From: an uncultured Pseudomonadota bacterium
GTDB lineage: Bacteria > Myxococcota_A > Bradymonadia > Bradymonadales > GCA-2716585
Assembly: GCA_937123825.1 (NCBI GenBank)
Contig: CAKZKQ010000065.1
Coordinates: 1-51,944 of the forward strand
DNA: 51,944 nt
Reading direction: 5' to 3'
The notes beneath the pieces are model-generated. The model did no database searches. It saw nothing but the letters and a program-made list of their open reading frames with translations, and was not told where the DNA came from. Positions 16,671 through 25,194 of this stretch are shown one piece after another (within the stretch, counting starts at the first letter, position 1; the number at the start of each line of letters is the position of its first letter). Position numbers and translations under genes: made by a program.

Positions 16671-18998
16671 GTGGAGAACAACAAGCACAGCGAGTTGGTC
16701 AGGCGGCTTGAACAACGTCGCCACACTGCACTGGTGGGCGTGCGCTCGGGCCAAGAGCCCGAGTTTGCGGCCCACACCGTGGTGATCCGGGTGCCGTGTG
16801 ACCGGCCGTGGGCCACGCGCGGCCCCATGGATGACCTGGGAGAGCAGCTTGAGTGGCTCCTGACGGGCGAGCACTCGCTCTTTGAGCAGGCCCGCGACCG
16901 CGTGTTTACGGGGCTGCGCAAGAGGCTGTTGGGTGAGCAGCGGTCGATCTCGATCGAGGCGGCCATCGCCAGCATGGGCAACCGACTCGAAGAGCACAGC
17001 GGTGCCCGCGCGGTCATCCTCATGGAGCAGCTCGACAAGGCCGACGAGGCCACCGTCTCCAGCCTCCAGGCGCTCTTGGGGCGCAAGGGCTGGCTGAAGC
17101 TGCCCATGGTCATGACGTTGGCCCAGTGCCCCAAAGACACGCCGCTGGCCGCTTTGCTCGACACGCTGCGCGCCCAGGACGAAGGCTGCGTCATTGAATT
17201 GAACCAAGGCAACTCACAGGCAAGGCCCAACGCCCCCAAGGTGGATCTTAAATCGTTGGGGCAGCGCGCAAAGCGGGTTTTGAGGGCCGCGTCCATCCAA
17301 GGACCGTCCTTTGAAGCGGCGCTGGTCGCCGAGTTGCTCGAAACAAACACCATCGAGATCCTGGAGGCCCTCCAGGAGGCCTTTGACGCAGGCGTGGCGC
17401 TCGAAGACAACGGCGATGGGCGCGCGACGATGCCCATGGAGACCTACCAGGCGCTGCGCGCCTCCATGCTGCCCTCATTGCGGGGTCATTGGCACATGCG
17501 CATGGGTCAAATCCTGGGTCAGGACACCGAAGAGGCGCTCGAAGAAGACGACGAGTCCACGACCCTCTTCGCCGAGCCTCCGACCCAGGCCGTCATTGAG
17601 CCAATGACCCCACTGGCCCAAGCCCCCAAAGCCCCGCCGTCGCGCCACGACACGGTCGCCACCGGACCGCCCGCGGGCGATTATGCCGAAGTCTTTTCGC
17701 AAGAAGAGATCGCACCGCTGGGCGATGCCACGGCGCTGGATGTGGGCGACGAGGCCTTGCCAAACCCGCCGCTGAGGCCCCACACCACGCCCACGACCAT
17801 CTGGGCGCGGCCCGCGCCGCCTGCGCGGATCACGCGCCCGGAGCGCGCTGTCACCCGCGACAAGGCGATGGCCGCACAGCACCTGCATGAGGCCGGCGAG
17901 CCGCTGGCCGCCGTCGAGCGCTTTCTGGAGGCCGCCGTTGAGGTCGCCCAGCGCGGGGACTGCAGACGCGCGTATTTGATCGTCGGCAAGGCCCTGGACA
18001 TCGCCTCGGAGCTGCCCCCCACGCGGCGCAACGCCACCACCAAGGCGCGCTGCTTGATGGAGATGGCGCGCCTGCAGTGGCAGGGCTCGGCCATGGGCCA
18101 CCCCTTCACGCTCCAAAACGCCATGGAGTCTCTCCAAATGGCGCGCCAGACTTGCCCCACCGGCGCCGAAGCCGAACTCTTTGGTGAGCTGGCCGCCCTC
18201 TTCGCCCACGTCAGCTACGACCTGGGTGACAAAGAGGCGTTGGAGACCGGCTTGACCGAGTTGACCCGCACCAGCAGGCTCTTGATGGAGCGCGGCGAGC
18301 CCGTCGAGGCCGCCCGGTTGCTCAACGATCAGGCCTCGCTCTACGTCCGCCTTGGCGATCCCGTTCAGGCCGTACACCTGCTGGGTCAATCGCGCGAAAT
18401 CTTTGAAGCGCTGCACAAAGAACAGCCCCACAACCCCGTGGCCGTGCGCGAGTTGGCCGAAACCGAGCACCTGCTGGCGCGCTTGCCCCTCTACGCCCGC
18501 GCCAGACCGGGACGAGAAGACGACGCCTGGTGGATGGGGCTGGATCACGCCATCAGCGCCGAGCAGCTCTACCAGCAACTGAGCAGCGCCCGCGAGTTGG
18601 GGCGCGTCTGGGAGACCATGGGGCGGCTGGAGTTTCGCCGTGGGCGGCTGGAGCAGTCCATGGACCACCTTGAGCGCGCGCTCGACCACCAAAAAGAGCT
18701 TGGCGACATCGCGGGGCTGGCCCGCACGTCGGCCTCCATGGCCGAGCTGCTGCTGACCACCGGCAACACCTCAGAGGCGCTCGACCTTTTGGACGAGTCC
18801 ATCAACCTCAACGCTGAAAAAGGCTCGCCCAGCGGTCTGGCCTTCAACCGTCGGACCTTTGGCCACATGCTGCTGACCCTCCAGCGCAGCTTTGCCGGAC
18901 ACCTGGAGCGGCTGCGCCCCCGGTTGATGGGGATCGAAGAGCGCCTCTCTGAGGCCGAGACGGTCCTGGGCGTTCTCGACGGCGCCAGTTACGGCTGA
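16671..18998 (+). CDS. Large protein with degenerate AAA/STAND-like domain and C-terminal TPRs
   Basis: A 775-residue cytosolic protein starting at GTG 16671, right after GGGGAGAG. Residues about 1-190 look like a P-loop NTPase: RAVILMEQLDKADEATV resembles Walker B and LPMVMTLAQCP a sensor-1 strand. The expected Walker A position (TALVGVRSGQEPE) has no GKT/S, so nucleotide binding is doubtful. Residues about 195-290 form a helical region like the winged-helix/lid part of STAND proteins. A Pro-rich acidic linker (about 295-395) leads to TPR-type helical repeats (about 400-775), for example GRLEFRRGRLEQSMDHLERA. This resembles AfsR/MalT-type scaffolds. It may be a regulator or scaffold that has lost ATPase activity. 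No partner is evident nearby. Confidence 0.8.
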   Translation: MENNKHSELVRRLEQRRHTALVGVRSGQEPEFAAHTVVIRVPCDRPWATRGPMDDLGEQLEWLLTGEHSLFEQARDRVFTGLRKRLLGEQRSISIEAAIASMGNRLEEHSGARAVILMEQLDKADEATVSSLQALLGRKGWLKLPMVMTLAQCPKDTPLAALLDTLRAQDEGCVIELNQGNSQARPNAPKVDLKSLGQRAKRVLRAASIQGPSFEAALVAELLETNTIEILEALQEAFDAGVALEDNGDGRATMPMETYQALRASMLPSLRGHWHMRMGQILGQDTEEALEEDDESTTLFAEPPTQAVIEPMTPLAQAPKAPPSRHDTVATGPPAGDYAEVFSQEEIAPLGDATALDVGDEALPNPPLRPHTTPTTIWARPAPPARITRPERAVTRDKAMAAQHLHEAGEPLAAVERFLEAAVEVAQRGDCRRAYLIVGKALDIASELPPTRRNATTKARCLMEMARLQWQGSAMGHPFTLQNAMESLQMARQTCPTGAEAELFGELAALFAHVSYDLGDKEALETGLTELTRTSRLLMERGEPVEAARLLNDQASLYVRLGDPVQAVHLLGQSREIFEALHKEQPHNPVAVRELAETEHLLARLPLYARARPGREDDAWWMGLDHAISAEQLYQQLSSARELGRVWETMGRLEFRRGRLEQSMDHLERALDHQKELGDIAGLARTSASMAELLLTTGNTSEALDLLDESINLNAEKGSPSGLAFNRRTFGHMLLTLQRSFAGHLERLRPRLMGIEERLSEAETVLGVLDGASYG

Positions 18999-19108
18999 TT
19001 CAACCGCCCGCAGGTTTGTCCGCGCGCCGCAATGGTGTATGCACAAGGGCCCAACGCAGCCTCAAACCATACCTCGGAAGGTTTGAGCACACTGGCCAGG
19101 AGCCCATC

Positions 19109-19924
19109 ATGAGCCAAACCCATCTGGAAGCACTGCGCCAGATCATCACCTCTACGCCCGCCGACGACCGGCTCAAGGAAGTCCGCCACGCGCTGGCATG
19201 CTGGCCCGAGGTCGAGGGCAAAGAGGCGGGCCTTGAGGCCGTCAAAGAGACGCTGGGGGCCGAGCCCTGGGCGTCGTGGCTGCACGAACACCACCAAACC
19301 GACGCGGCGTCGGTCATTGAAGACACCGAGCGCTATCGGCCGCGCTACCTCCTTGAGGCCCACCACTACCGTGGCCACGCCCCCAGAGACCTGCGCCTGG
19401 CCTGGTGCAACGACGCGGGCTGGGATGAGGCCACGATGGACATCACCGATGAGGATTGGACCCACGGTGAGTTTGGCCCCCGATGGATTGGTCAGGCGGT
19501 GATCACAGGCCCAGACCAGGTTCGCCGCGAGATCCACTTCCGCGCCGACTTCCGGGTCTTCATCCAACCCGACAAGGTCCACTGCCGCGTGGCCGAGGTC
19601 GAGATGGCCACCGCCGAGCTGCGCCAACTCCAGGACGAAGTCGAAGAACTGGTGCTGGACCTGCAACAAATCTTTGGTGAGGAGGCCGTGGAGTTGGGTT
19701 GGGAGCGGTTGGTAGACCAAGATCTGGGGCAGCGCGTGCTTCAGGCCCACCACCTCGACCCCAGGACGCGGCCCGTCTTCATCTTGCGCGAGCGTCTGGC
19801 CTCATCGCTGCACGATGTCTTGAGCGAAGCCCTCGACGATGATCCACAAATCCACACCGAAGCACATTTTGGGGCCTTGAAGCGCTTTGATGAAGACCTC
19901 ACCAAGGCGCTGGCCGACGATTGA
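19109..19924 (+). CDS. Conserved-looking hypothetical soluble protein
   Basis: A 271-residue protein without signal peptide or membrane segment, so cytosolic. The start at 19109 (MSQTHLEALRQII) follows AGGAG at eight bases; the longer open frame from 19016 lacks a ribosome-binding site. The first 75 residues are helical. A beta-rich middle contains WDEATMDITDEDWTHGEFG and a HFRADFRVFIQPDKVHCRVAEVEM strand pair. A coiled-coil-like helix follows (about 172-200, AELRQLQDEVEELVLDLQQI), and the C-terminus is acidic. No family is recognised. It lies 110 bases after the TPR protein gene on the same strand and could share its transcript. Confidence 0.7.
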   Translation: MSQTHLEALRQIITSTPADDRLKEVRHALACWPEVEGKEAGLEAVKETLGAEPWASWLHEHHQTDAASVIEDTERYRPRYLLEAHHYRGHAPRDLRLAWCNDAGWDEATMDITDEDWTHGEFGPRWIGQAVITGPDQVRREIHFRADFRVFIQPDKVHCRVAEVEMATAELRQLQDEVEELVLDLQQIFGEEAVELGWERLVDQDLGQRVLQAHHLDPRTRPVFILRERLASSLHDVLSEALDDDPQIHTEAHFGALKRFDEDLTKALADD

Positions 19925-20102
19925 CGCCCCCCACCCCGTCGCAGGCCCCCACCATCCAACCAAGGCGTCAACCCCGTGTTCACGGGGATTAAAAGCCCCA
20001 TTTGCAGCCTCCATGGGCTGCTTTGCCCAAACAAAATCCAAAAATATGCGGTCACGATGTAACCGCAATCCAAACCGGCCGTAAAACCCAGGTAAGAAGC
20101 TC

Positions 20103-20169
20103 ACGGAGAGGCGAGCCGCGCTGCTTGAACCGCAGCGCCCCATCACCCCACAGAGCCGCTCGCCTCTCC
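20103..20169. repeat. Nested inverted repeat, possible structured RNA
   Basis: CGGAGAGGCGAGC (20103-20115) pairs exactly with GCTCGCCTCTCCG (20157-20169). Inside it, GCGCTGC (20117-20123) pairs with GCAGCGC (20131-20137) around TTGAACC. Two perfect nested stems in 67 bases are unlikely by chance. Confidence 0.55.
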
Positions 20170-20231
20170 GAGCGCTTCTCCTCCAAAACAGGTTGCAACG
20201 CGTGTGGTCCAAAGCCACACTGACGCCATGC

Positions 20232-20241
20232 AATTTGGTAT
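20232..20241. repeat. Dispersed palindrome, partial copy E
   Basis: GCAATTTGGTAT here (20230-20241) is identical to one arm of copy A read on its minus strand. I find no matching ATACCAA arm nearby, so this is a half-copy, just upstream of the hydrolase gene. Confidence 0.4.
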
Positions 20242-20261
20242 GGATTGGCTGTGGGTTGGCG

Positions 20262-21167
20262 ATGAGCCTTTACGATGATGCCCGTCATATGGATGTCCTC
20301 CTTGGTGGTGGGGTGGTGTCGTTGTGCGTGGCCCACTTTGAAGCCCACCCAGACACAAAAGCCCCCCGTCGCTTCCTCCTGATCCACGGCAACCCCGGAC
20401 ACATGGACACCTGGGCGCCGACGGTGGCGGTGTTGCGCCGTTACGGTCAGGTGGCGGCTTTTGATTTGCCAGGTTTTGGACGCAGCGGCGATGTGCCGCC
20501 CCAGGCGCTGGGTCTGGGGCCGCTGGCCGATGCGACCATGGCGGTGGCGGACGCGCTGGGTTGGGAGGGGGCCGTGGACGTGGTGGGACACAGCCACGGC
20601 GGCGCGGTGGCTCAGTTTGTGGCCACGCGCTATCCAGGGCGAGTGTCGTCGCTGACGCTCTTGGCCACGCTGGGTTACCCGGTGACGTGGTCTTACCGGC
20701 TTTTGCAGCTGCCGGGGTTGAGCAAGGCGCTCTACCTGGGCGGCAAGTTGATGTCGTGGTCGTGGCTGATGCCCTGGAGCGCCGCCAGCGTGGCGACCTT
20801 CATGGCGCCGCTCTTTATGCCCGAAGGGTTGCCGCCGGGTGTGGTGATGGATGAAACCCAGCGCCTGGCAGGGCGCCCCGACATTTTGCTCAACATGGCC
20901 CGCTTGACCCAGGGCGCTCCGTGGAAGGCGTTGATGGGCAACGCCCCGCAGATCGCCGCCCCCACGGTCTTCATCCACGGCGCCGCTGAGATGATCGTGC
21001 CCGTGCCCCAGGCGCGGGCCGTGTACGACGTGGTCCGGATGAACAACCCGCTGGCGCGCTTTGTGACGCTGCCAGGGGCGGGCCACATGTTGCCATTTTT
21101 CCACGCCGAGGCCGTCGTGCAGACGATGGCCCGGTGTCTGGGCTGGGAAAACACAAACGACGCCTGA
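20262..21167 (+). CDS. Alpha/beta hydrolase
   Basis: About 301 residues from ATG 20262. ATG 20289 (MDVLLGGGVVSL) is a serious alternative, and the longest frame from 20193 runs through repeat DNA and is rejected. The fold is clear: HGNPGHMDTW oxyanion loop, FDLPGFGRSG, nucleophile Ser in GHSHGG, acid Asp/Glu near VFIHGAAEMIVPV, and catalytic His in GAGHMLPFF. This is the epoxide hydrolase/haloperoxidase/esterase branch with a cap domain. Substrate is unknown. It is followed after 36 bases by the glycosyltransferase-methyltransferase gene on the same strand, so the two are probably one transcript. Confidence 0.85.
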   Translation: MSLYDDARHMDVLLGGGVVSLCVAHFEAHPDTKAPRRFLLIHGNPGHMDTWAPTVAVLRRYGQVAAFDLPGFGRSGDVPPQALGLGPLADATMAVADALGWEGAVDVVGHSHGGAVAQFVATRYPGRVSSLTLLATLGYPVTWSYRLLQLPGLSKALYLGGKLMSWSWLMPWSAASVATFMAPLFMPEGLPPGVVMDETQRLAGRPDILLNMARLTQGAPWKALMGNAPQIAAPTVFIHGAAEMIVPVPQARAVYDVVRMNNPLARFVTLPGAGHMLPFFHAEAVVQTMARCLGWENTNDA

Positions 21168-21203
21168 GCGTCAAAGGAGCCAACTCAACAGAGGACAAAC
21201 AAC

Positions 21204-23093
21204 GTGGGCAAAGATTGGAAACACGGGCCAGCGCTCTTGTCGGCGGTGGTGCTGGAGTTGATGCTGGTCTTGATGGTTTTTCAGGGTCTGGAGCGGGCCA
21301 ACCTGCCGTGGCTGACGGTGTGGTATACAGTGGCGTTCATCGCCATGCTCTGGGCCTGGAAGTGCAACCGTACGGCGTTGAACGATGCCAAGACGCTCTT
21401 TGGATGGGCGTTGGTTTTTCGTCTGACGCTTTTGCCGTTGGTCCCTGACCTCTCGGACGACTTCTTTCGGTACATCTGGGACGGTTGGTTGATGTCTGAA
21501 GGCATCAACCCCTACCAGTTTCGCCCCTCGGACCCGGCGCTGGCCCAATTTGCCGCCGATCCGCTCTTCGCAAAGCTCAACTCCCCCGATTATTACAGCG
21601 TCTACCCGCCGCTGACGCAGTCGTTTTTTGTGCTTGGGGGTTGGCTCTACCCGTGGCTGGGGTGGGCGGGCTCTTTTCTGGTCATCAAGACCATCTTCAT
21701 CGGCGCGGAGCTGGGCGGGCTGGCGTTGATGATCAAAGCGCGCCAGCGCGTCGAGGCCCCGCTGTGGCCGTTGGTCCTCTACGCCTGGAACCCGCTGGTG
21801 CTGGTGGTCTTTGCGGGCCAGGGCCACTCCGAGGCGGCCATGATGCTGGGCATGGGGCTGGCCATCTGGGGTCTTTACGCGGGCAAGGCCAAGGCCTCCT
21901 GGGTGGGCTGGTTGATGGCGGGCATGGTCAAACTGGTGCCGTTTTGTGCCGGTCCGGTGTGGCTGCGCTATTGGGGGCTGCGCGGCGCCATCCCCACCGC
22001 CATCCTGGGGGTCTTGATGGCGGCGGTGCTGTGGCAACCCGAGACGCTGGCCAACGTGCACAGCTCGCTGGACCTTTATGTGAGGCTCTTTGAGTTCAAC
22101 AGCGGCCTCTACATGGGCCTTAAAGAGCTGGGGTACCTGGTGACAGACCAGGACACCAGCAAGCTGCTGGGTCCAGCGCTGCGGATGATTTTCATGGGCT
22201 GGGCGGTGGCCATTTTTGCCGTCCACCCGCTTAGCCGCCCGCCCCAGGTCTTGCAGGCCACGGCGCTTCTCCTGGCCGGTTATCTGCTGACCGCCACCAC
22301 AGTGCACCCCTGGTATTTGACCTGGGTCTTGGTGCTGGTGCCCTTTGTGGGGCCGTTGCGCTGGGCGTGGGTGTGGGCGTCGTTTGCCTCATTCTTGACC
22401 TACTTTACCTACCTGGGCTGGCCCCACAAAGAGCAGGTCTGGTTTGTCTGGATAGGCTTTGCGGTCTTTGCCGCCGTGGACCTCTTTGATCTGTGGCTCG
22501 ACGGCGTGCTGCGCCGCCGTGGTCGCAACAAGGCCCACCAGATTGATCCCCACGTGGTGGGCCACTCCATCTTGGATCTGGGCTGCGGTGAGGGATACGT
22601 GGCGCTTGGCTTGATGCGCGAAAACCGCAACCTGCGCCTGGCCGACGTGACCAACTTCAACAAAACGCGCCTGTCCCACGTGTGTTACAACGGCGAGCGC
22701 TTGCCGCTGAGCAACAAGAGCGTCGATACGGTGGTGTTGAGCCTCGTCCTGCACCACGCCCACAACCAGCGGGCGGTCCTTGAAGAGGCGCTGCGGGTGG
22801 CCCGGCGCAGGATCGTGGTGACGGAGTCGACCTTTGAGAGCGAGGCGGAGCACAAGCTGCTGGACTTTCTGGACAGGCGCGCCAACCGGTTGCGCGGTGA
22901 AGGTCAGATGAAAGAGCAAGAGGAGCACCTGCACTTTCGCACGGTGGAAGGCTGGCATGGGCTCTTTGAAGAGGTGGGCCTGGAGCTGCGCCAGACGCGC
23001 TGGTTGGGGCGCTTCATCCACAAGCACGTGCTCTTTGAGTTGGACGTCCCCAACCCCCACGCCGACCTGTCCCGAGAGAACTCCAGCACCTGA
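21204..23093 (+). CDS. GT-C glycosyltransferase fused to SAM methyltransferase
   Basis: A 629-residue fusion starting at GTG 21204 (GAGGA eight bases before). Residues 1-435 are a polytopic GT-C mannosyltransferase-like domain of about ten helices, using a polyprenyl-phosphate sugar. The first-loop motif LSDDFFRYIWDGWLMSEGIN supplies the acidic catalytic pair Asp85-Asp86; YSVYPPLTQ (131-139), YAWNPLVL and HPWYLTW (368-374) are typical of MptA/B-like or GT87-like enzymes. Residues about 450-615 are a class I methyltransferase: motif I ILDLGCGEGYVALGL (456-470), then VDTVVLSLVLHHAH and ARRRIVVTES. The two are joined in frame with no stop. It probably makes and methylates an envelope glycan or glycolipid; that coupling is inference. 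Confidence 0.88.
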   Translation: MGKDWKHGPALLSAVVLELMLVLMVFQGLERANLPWLTVWYTVAFIAMLWAWKCNRTALNDAKTLFGWALVFRLTLLPLVPDLSDDFFRYIWDGWLMSEGINPYQFRPSDPALAQFAADPLFAKLNSPDYYSVYPPLTQSFFVLGGWLYPWLGWAGSFLVIKTIFIGAELGGLALMIKARQRVEAPLWPLVLYAWNPLVLVVFAGQGHSEAAMMLGMGLAIWGLYAGKAKASWVGWLMAGMVKLVPFCAGPVWLRYWGLRGAIPTAILGVLMAAVLWQPETLANVHSSLDLYVRLFEFNSGLYMGLKELGYLVTDQDTSKLLGPALRMIFMGWAVAIFAVHPLSRPPQVLQATALLLAGYLLTATTVHPWYLTWVLVLVPFVGPLRWAWVWASFASFLTYFTYLGWPHKEQVWFVWIGFAVFAAVDLFDLWLDGVLRRRGRNKAHQIDPHVVGHSILDLGCGEGYVALGLMRENRNLRLADVTNFNKTRLSHVCYNGERLPLSNKSVDTVVLSLVLHHAHNQRAVLEEALRVARRRIVVTESTFESEAEHKLLDFLDRRANRLRGEGQMKEQEEHLHFRTVEGWHGLFEEVGLELRQTRWLGRFIHKHVLFELDVPNPHADLSRENSST

Positions 23094-23386
23094 TGAAGGC
23101 CTGCCAAACCCCCATCGCCAGCCCCCTGCCTGGCATTCAAAGCGGCCGAAGCGCCAAAAATACCAGCACCATTTGACCGTTTGGACGTTTCCTTCCCCAG
23201 CACCGCCAAAGACACATTGAGGTATCTTTGGCAAAGAGCCCCATCACCGCGGGATCCACCTAATGTTAAGATGGGAGAACATGCGCTGCACCGGGCCTTG
23301 CCTGGTCAGCCATTGCACCAAGCCCTGGGGTGTGCGATACGCAAAACCATACCCAGGGACGATGGACCGCCAAGCGGAGGAGAGGG
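23094..23386. other. Short gene-free region before the DUF2330 gene
   Basis: These 293 bases contain no gene. The sequence is C-rich on the left, with AT-richer patches near 23250-23275 and 23335-23355 where a promoter could lie. I see no terminator with a T-run after the fusion gene. Confidence 0.4.
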
Positions 23387-25009
23387 ATGAAGACGATGAC
23401 ACAGACGACGCGCGCTCTGGCGTTGGCCACATTGGTGGCCTGCGCGGGCATGGCCTGGAGCGCCCAGGCCGAGGCTTTTTGCGGCTTTTACGTGGGAGGG
23501 GCAGACACCAAGCTCTTCAACAACGCCACGATGACGGTCATGATGCGCGACGGCAAACGCACCGTCCTGTCCATGCAAAACAACTACCAGGGGCCGCCCA
23601 GCGACTTCGCCATGGTCGTCCCCGTGCCGGTCGTGCTCCAAAAGGAGAACGTCCAGACTCTGGATCAGGCCATTTTTGACAAGGTCGACCAGATGGCCGC
23701 CCCGCGCCTTGTCGAGTATTGGGAGATGGACCCCTGCGCCCCGATGCCCAAGTACGAGGTCCGCGCCTTTGGCGGCGCTGCCCCTGGCATGGTCTTGGAA
23801 GATGCGGTCGATGAAAAAGCGGCGGTCAAGATCGAGGCGCAGTTCAAGGTCGGCGAGTACGACATTGTGATCCTGAGCGCCAACGACTCGGGGGCGCTCG
23901 ATAAGTGGCTTAAACAGAACAAGTACAACATCCCCGAGGGGGCCGAGCCGGTGCTGCGGCCCTATGTGGAGGCGGGCACCAAGTTCTTTGTGGCCAAGGT
24001 GGACGCCAAGAAGATCAAGTTCAAAGACAACAAGGCGGTTTTGTCGCCGCTGCGCTTCTATTACGACTCGGACACCTTCAGCTTGCCCGTGCGTTTGGGG
24101 CTGCTCAACGCCAATGGCCCACAAGACCTGATTGTGCACATTTTGGCGCGCGGCCAGCGCTACGAGATGGCCAACTTTCCCAACGCCACCATCCCCACCA
24201 ACATTGGTGTGGGCGAAGACGCCAAAGGGAAGTTTGGGGAGTTCTATGCGGCCCTTTTTGACCGCACGCTGAAGAAGAACAAGGGCGCGGTCATCACGGA
24301 GTACGCCTGGGACGCCTCGACTTGCGATCCTTGCCCTGGGCCCAATCTGACGGGGCAGGACTTTTTGACCCTGGGGGCCGATGTCATCGACGGCAAACCG
24401 CAGTACGGCTTTGTGCTGACGCGTTTGCACGCCCGCTACACCAAGGAAGAGCTCAAAGAAGATCTGGTCTTCAAGGCCGCTGGCCCGATCGTGGGTGGCC
24501 GTGAGTGGTATGGGCCCAACAAAGAGTTGGAGCAGGCCTCCAAGCCCGGCGGCGTCAACAACTTCCAGGGCCGTTACATCATCCGCCACCCCTGGACCGG
24601 TGAAATCAAGTGCGAAAACCCGGTCCGTGGTCGTTGGGGCGGCCCTCCTGGAAACTTTGACGCCAGACCCGCCCCCGCTGCCGCGCGCGATCTGGCCGAC
24701 GCCCCTCGGGGCGCGATGACGCTGGAGAATGTCGTGCGTCAGGACATCCCCGAGATTGACCTGAAACAAGCGGGTGGCGGCGCCAGCAAGCCCGCCGAAG
24801 ACGACAAAAAAGAAGCGCCCGAGCCAGCCAAACCCGGCGCGGAGAGCAAAGAGGCGCCCGCAGGCGGTGAAGGGGGCGCGTCGCCCGAAGACGACGAGGG
24901 CTGCGCCGTGGCCAGCCACCACCGCTCTGGGGGCAATCTCTGGGCCGCGCAGGGACTCCTTGGGTTGCTGGTGATGGTCCGCCGCAAGAAGAATCGCCGC
25001 GCGGCTTGA
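23387..25009 (+). CDS. DUF2330 protein with MYXO-CTERM tail
   Basis: A 540-residue secreted protein. The ATG at 23387 follows GGAGGAGAGGG and opens a signal peptide ending SAQAEA before FCGFYVGG. The DUF2330 domain (about 27-430) has the family start CGFYVGGADTKLFNNATMTV and the segment PSDFAMVVPVPV, with Cys pairs (for example CDPCPGPN). A low-complexity Ala/Glu/Lys-rich linker (about 460-505) leads to the C-terminal sorting signal: GCAVASHHRSGG, a hydrophobic helix (LWAAQGLLGLLVMV) and RRKKNRR. MYXO-CTERM tails are characteristic of Myxococcota surface proteins and are thought to be processed after an invariant Cys. The function of DUF2330 is unknown. Confidence 0.92.
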   Translation: MKTMTQTTRALALATLVACAGMAWSAQAEAFCGFYVGGADTKLFNNATMTVMMRDGKRTVLSMQNNYQGPPSDFAMVVPVPVVLQKENVQTLDQAIFDKVDQMAAPRLVEYWEMDPCAPMPKYEVRAFGGAAPGMVLEDAVDEKAAVKIEAQFKVGEYDIVILSANDSGALDKWLKQNKYNIPEGAEPVLRPYVEAGTKFFVAKVDAKKIKFKDNKAVLSPLRFYYDSDTFSLPVRLGLLNANGPQDLIVHILARGQRYEMANFPNATIPTNIGVGEDAKGKFGEFYAALFDRTLKKNKGAVITEYAWDASTCDPCPGPNLTGQDFLTLGADVIDGKPQYGFVLTRLHARYTKEELKEDLVFKAAGPIVGGREWYGPNKELEQASKPGGVNNFQGRYIIRHPWTGEIKCENPVRGRWGGPPGNFDARPAPAAARDLADAPRGAMTLENVVRQDIPEIDLKQAGGGASKPAEDDKKEAPEPAKPGAESKEAPAGGEGGASPEDDEGCAVASHHRSGGNLWAAQGLLGLLVMVRRKKNRRAA

Positions 25010-25194
25010 ACAAGCAATGTTGTCTATGGCAATTTGTGGGCCTCGCGTCACACCCTGAGATCGGGGTCAGCGCGCGGGGGCGAGCATGACGAAGAGCCCT
25101 GGAAGCCAACGATGTGCCTTCCAACGCCGCCCGGAGTATGCACGAAGCGCGCAGGGGAAAATCTCAAACCGCACCCACCACGGAGCACCACGCC

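Larger units (their letters stand above)
19925..20261. other. Hairpin-rich gene-free region
   Basis: Contains no gene. Successive inverted repeats are CCCCGTG-TT-CACGGGG (19972-19987), GCAGCC...GGCTGC (about 20004-20020), a 13-bp outer stem with a nested 7-bp stem (20103-20169), GTGTGG-N7-CCACAC (about 20200-20218) and a half-copy of the dispersed palindrome (20232-20241). The density of stems suggests structured RNA or regulatory sites upstream of the hydrolase gene. Confidence 0.5.

Noticed and set aside
17475..18692. 405-codon open frame opposite the TPR protein gene
   Set aside because: Antisense shadow; the plus-strand TPR pattern and start signals are convincing.
19972..19987. CCCCGTGTTCACGGGGATTAAA resembles a type I-E CRISPR repeat core
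   Set aside because: It occurs once, with no spacer-repeat periodicity and no cas gene in the window; treated as a simple hairpin.
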